Source of the DNA: Mycosarcoma maydis
Lineage: Eukaryota > Basidiomycota > Ustilaginomycetes > Ustilaginales
DNA: 64,000 nt
Reading direction: 5' to 3'
Assembly: GCF_000328475.2 (NCBI RefSeq)
Contig: NC_026478.1
Coordinates: 868,001 to 932,000, forward strand
A program made the position numbers and the translations under genes. The first letter of the stretch is position 1; the number at the start of each line of letters is the position of its first letter. The notes beneath the pieces were generated by a model. It saw only the letters and a list, made by a program, of their open reading frames with translations, was not told the origin of the DNA and searched no databases. Positions 61,107 to 64,000 of this stretch are shown in pieces.

Positions 61107-64000
61107 TCAGAAATTCTTGATGCTATCACGCACGCCGAGCAGGAACTTGCCCATGCTACGCTTCTTGACGGCGGCTGCGGCTGCGGCTGCGACTGGTGCG
61201 GATGCAGATGCAGATGCAGATACAGATGAGGATGCAGCATCGTTAGAGTCAGAACTACCGACCTCGGTCGTCTTGACGCTGCTGATGGTGCAACTGCCGT
61301 TGCTCAACGTAGGTACCACTTCGCGCGCCGTCGCAGACGTTTCATCGTGCTTGACATGGTGCAAGCTGCTCGTGCTGGTAGATACGTCTCTTCGCATGCC
61401 CAGACTCGCACTTTCAAGCCGACCCGCTTCGAAAGTTTGCGCTTGTCTGTCAGAGAAACCACCGCCCGCATCTGAGCCATTAGCCTTGCTCGTCGTCGTC
61501 GCCACAATTGACAATGATGACGACGACGTCGCCGGACGTCGAAATCGAGAAACAAACGATGCAGCCACACCAGAACTGCTCGAATTCGACGTCACACTGC
61601 TAATGCTCACGCTGCGCTGAGCAGATCCATTGACGCCAGCCTCGATAGTAGCTAGACGCGATGAAGGCTCGACCCACTTGGTAGAGCTGGCGCTCGTCGA
61701 CCGCATTACGCCGTTTTCCTTGCTGCCGTTGCTGCTCCCCTCTGTGAGCAGGCCAAAAAGTTTGGTGCCCTTGGTCTCGCCTTTGTCCGCCACCGACACG
61801 CCCGCTTGCGCCGCTGCGCTCTCGCCACATTGCTGGCTTGGAGCCGCTCGCTGTGACTCTTCCTTTCTCTTTTTACCTTGCGCTAGGTTGTCACCGCCAC
61901 CAAAGATGCCAGCCAAGTACTTTGCGTCCACTTCCTTCTTTGCCGACTCTGTCTTTTCGCGCTCTGAGATCGTGTCCAGACCAAACCCGCTGCCACGCGT
62001 TCGGTTGCGAGAGGAAAAGTCCTTGCGCGTCAGAGCAGCGGGCGCTGAAGCGGTCGAGTAGATGCTCGATGTCGCCGACGTGATCGAACTGTGGCTCGAG
62101 ATGCTGGTAGCCGCCGAAGACGCGACGGACGACAATGTGGCCGCTGATTGGTTACGCTCGCGCCACGACATGACGCGGCTTCTCCCAGAATCTTGAAGTG
62201 CTGCTACTCCCGTCTTGCGTTGCTCGCTCATCCTCTCGCGTCGCATCGCGGCCGAGGACCAGTTCGCTGCTAGACCATCGTCGCCAGACTTGGCAACTCG
62301 CATGTTGGCCGACTCTACCTCAGCATCAACCAGACCTTGCAAGTTAAACCGTGCGGCCGCTTCGGCGGTTGGCTTGGACAGCGTGATCTGTGGTGACACC
62401 AGGACATCGATAGAATCGCTAGGCTTGGTCATCTTGCTCATCTGTCTTGCCAGCGTTTCCGACGCCAGTGCGAGCTCGCGGATGGTGCGCTCACGTTCCC
62501 GCGCCTTGGCAGCTGGATCGTTGGCATCTGCCTCCGTCATGCCCTCAACCGACTGTGATCGCTTGAGCTGCTTGGCAAGCGTGCGGCCCTTGCGCGCGCC
62601 GCGCTTTCTTCTCTTTGAATGGTTCGACATCGTAATGCTCTCCGCTTTATCGCCATCTTCTGTTTCCCCGAGGGCTCCCCCGCCACCATCCGCTGAAGTG
62701 ACTTGCTCAGCCTCGTCGGGAACGTCTCCCTCGCCACCAGTGTCACTGCTTGCAGGAGCTGGTTCCGCTTCAACTGGAACATCGCTCTTCTTTGGCGACG
62801 AGATGTCAGCTGAAACCTCGGTATCGAGAAGGTTGTTTGAGATGTCGTGTGCGCCCTCTTTTCCTTCGCTAGCTGGGTGAGTCACTGGATTGATCCGCTC
62901 TGAGCCTAGGCTGTCAGGATTGATTGTCTGACGCTTTGCAACGTTTGCACCACTCGGTGAGTCAAAGGCACTGTTGTGGAGATGACCCGAGTTGTCGTGC
63001 TCTTCCTGCTCGACACTGGTTTCCGTACAACGTGCAGCTTCCTCCGCGGCACCATACTGAGTATCAAACGGGTTCTGCTCCGGTGGATGCGGCGAAGGCG
63101 TGAAGGTGGGCGAAGGTAGAACGTCGGGTGTGAAGAGCGCCGGATTGGGAAACATATTGCCTTGCCTTGTAGCGGCTGCAGCGAATGCAGCTCGGAAAGT
63201 GGCGTCAGCTGTGACGTCGAGATCGGGAATGTGGTCCGTGTCGCGTGCCAACGATCGAGCTCGAGGACGAGGCGAGCTGAGAAGCGAAGGGAGCGTCGAC
63301 ATGGAGGCAGTGCGCGAGTGGATCAAAGGGATCGTCGAATGAATCGAGGCGCCCCGAGATATGCGCCCGCTACCTGGTCCAGAGAGACCCATGTGATCGA
63401 CGAGACTGCATGCCCAACGCGAAAACTCGCCAGCAGATATACGTTTCTGCGTCACATCGTCGTCGTCAGAGATCGAACAGAACACATTCTCGGATAGGAA
63501 GCGTGCGACAGTCTCTGTGAGTCCGTCGAAAGACTCCATCAGGAAGCGGATCGGGTCTTGACAGTAGGCCGAAAAGGAAGGGCAGCTCATCGACGGTTCG
63601 GTAAAAGGACTTCGGTGGAAAAGCAAGTTGAGCAGAACCACTCCTAGCGACCAAATATCGGCTTGCTTGGGATCGTACGACGACGAAATGTTGTTGTGAC
63701 ATTCAAAGGCCATGTAGGGTTTGCTGCCGCAGTCAAAGTCATCACATCGATCTTCAGCGGTTGCAAGGCCGAAGTCGGTCATCTTGACAATCACCTGTGT
63801 CTCATCGCCGTCACGAAAGCCATCGACCAGGGTGCTGGCACTTGTGTCCGGGCAGGCAGACTGCATCTCTTCAAGGGTGCGACGATCCTCGACGATAAAG
63901 TTTTCAGGTTTGATGTCGCGATGGCTGACGCCTCGGTCATGACAAAACTGGACAGCGTCGCATATCTGCCGGAACATCCTGGCGATCAGGCGTATACGAC
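61107..64000 (-). CDS. Ran1/Sks1-type Ser/Thr protein kinase, 5' end missing
   Basis: Partial: the frame is open to the right edge of the window (63998 is the first full codon), giving 963 visible residues and no N-lobe. The visible kinase part starts with RIRLIARMFRQICDAVQFCH and contains the catalytic loop HRDIKPEN, the metal-binding DFG (KMTDFGLA), and the DIWSLGVVLLNLLFHRSPFTEP helix followed by SFSAYCQDP. These match the fungal Ran1/Pat1-Sks1-Vhs1 group, which includes nutrient and meiosis regulators. Between HRDIKPEN and DFG there is an insertion of roughly 25-30 residues (EDRRTLEEMQSACPDTSAST and more). The long C-terminal region (~270-963) is Ser/Ala-rich and disordered. An internal ATG at 63977 would begin inside the kinase fold, so it is not the real start. 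Confidence 0.85.
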   Translation of the reverse strand, partial: RIRLIARMFRQICDAVQFCHDRGVSHRDIKPENFIVEDRRTLEEMQSACPDTSASTLVDGFRDGDETQVIVKMTDFGLATAEDRCDDFDCGSKPYMAFECHNNISSSYDPKQADIWSLGVVLLNLLFHRSPFTEPSMSCPSFSAYCQDPIRFLMESFDGLTETVARFLSENVFCSISDDDDVTQKRISAGEFSRWACSLVDHMGLSGPGSGRISRGASIHSTIPLIHSRTASMSTLPSLLSSPRPRARSLARDTDHIPDLDVTADATFRAAFAAAATRQGNMFPNPALFTPDVLPSPTFTPSPHPPEQNPFDTQYGAAEEAARCTETSVEQEEHDNSGHLHNSAFDSPSGANVAKRQTINPDSLGSERINPVTHPASEGKEGAHDISNNLLDTEVSADISSPKKSDVPVEAEPAPASSDTGGEGDVPDEAEQVTSADGGGGALGETEDGDKAESITMSNHSKRRKRGARKGRTLAKQLKRSQSVEGMTEADANDPAAKARERERTIRELALASETLARQMSKMTKPSDSIDVLVSPQITLSKPTAEAAARFNLQGLVDAEVESANMRVAKSGDDGLAANWSSAAMRRERMSEQRKTGVAALQDSGRSRVMSWRERNQSAATLSSVASSAATSISSHSSITSATSSIYSTASAPAALTRKDFSSRNRTRGSGFGLDTISEREKTESAKKEVDAKYLAGIFGGGDNLAQGKKRKEESQRAAPSQQCGESAAAQAGVSVADKGETKGTKLFGLLTEGSSNGSKENGVMRSTSASSTKWVEPSSRLATIEAGVNGSAQRSVSISSVTSNSSSSGVAASFVSRFRRPATSSSSLSIVATTTSKANGSDAGGGFSDRQAQTFEAGRLESASLGMRRDVSTSTSSLHHVKHDETSATAREVVPTLSNGSCTISSVKTTEVGSSDSNDAASSSVSASASASAPVAAAAAAAVKKRSMGKFLLGVRDSIKNF

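Overview
The window is nuclear DNA of a filamentous or dimorphic fungus, most likely a smut basidiomycete of the Ustilaginaceae (Ustilago maydis or a close relative). The pointers are dense, mostly intronless genes with moderately high GC, conserved fungal core proteins with long Ser/Ala-rich additions, short GTAAGT-type introns in the few split genes, and intergenic DNA full of a GTGAATC/GATTCAC heptamer motif. The species name is an inference; no marker gene is present. No rRNA, tRNA, transposon with coding capacity or CRISPR array was recognised.

Layout. The left end (1-5.3 kb) is gene-poor, with one F-box protein gene. Then follow MRT4(-), LIA1(+), GID8(-, three exons), MPE1(+), LRO1/PDAT(-), a 228-bp heptamer tandem array, the 8.9-kb TAO3/Mor2/Furry gene(+), an MDP-1 phosphatase(+), PEX2(-), a secreted GPI-type PEBP-like protein(+), an ERJ5-like J protein(+), RIX1(-), SEC10(+), a Crh-family cell-wall transglycosidase(-, two exons), PSF3(+, three exons), an unrecognised AT-hook-like acidic/basic protein(+), TFC4(-), NUP82/NUP88(+), TES1(-, two exons), SLY1(+), a small Ser-rich hypothetical gene(-), a 2.2-kb gene-poor gap, and a Ran1/Sks1-type kinase(-) running off the right edge.

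Genes are largely arranged as alternating divergent and convergent pairs. Divergent pairs share 0.4-1.5 kb promoters that usually carry the heptamer motif; convergent 3' ends are 140-440 bp apart. The genes are not a pathway cluster. They cover ribosome assembly (MRT4, RIX1), translation-factor modification (LIA1), protein turnover (GID8), mRNA 3' processing (MPE1), lipid metabolism (LRO1, TES1), peroxisome biogenesis (PEX2), polarity and secretion (TAO3, SEC10, SLY1), ER folding (ERJ5), cell wall (Crh), replication (PSF3), Pol III transcription (TFC4), the nuclear pore (NUP82/88) and signalling (kinase).

The strongest unexplained signal is non-coding. A heptamer family (GTGAATC, variants GTGAGTC and GTGACTC) occurs as one ~32-copy array in the LRO1/TAO3 promoter and as short runs or inverted pairs in most intergenic gaps, and was not seen inside the recognised genes. 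Other points of interest are an orphan AT-hook-like protein, a 90-residue insertion inside the PEX2 RING finger, a GPI-anchored PEBP-like surface protein, and a TES1 gene whose last exon supplies both the catalytic Gln and a non-canonical peroxisomal tail.
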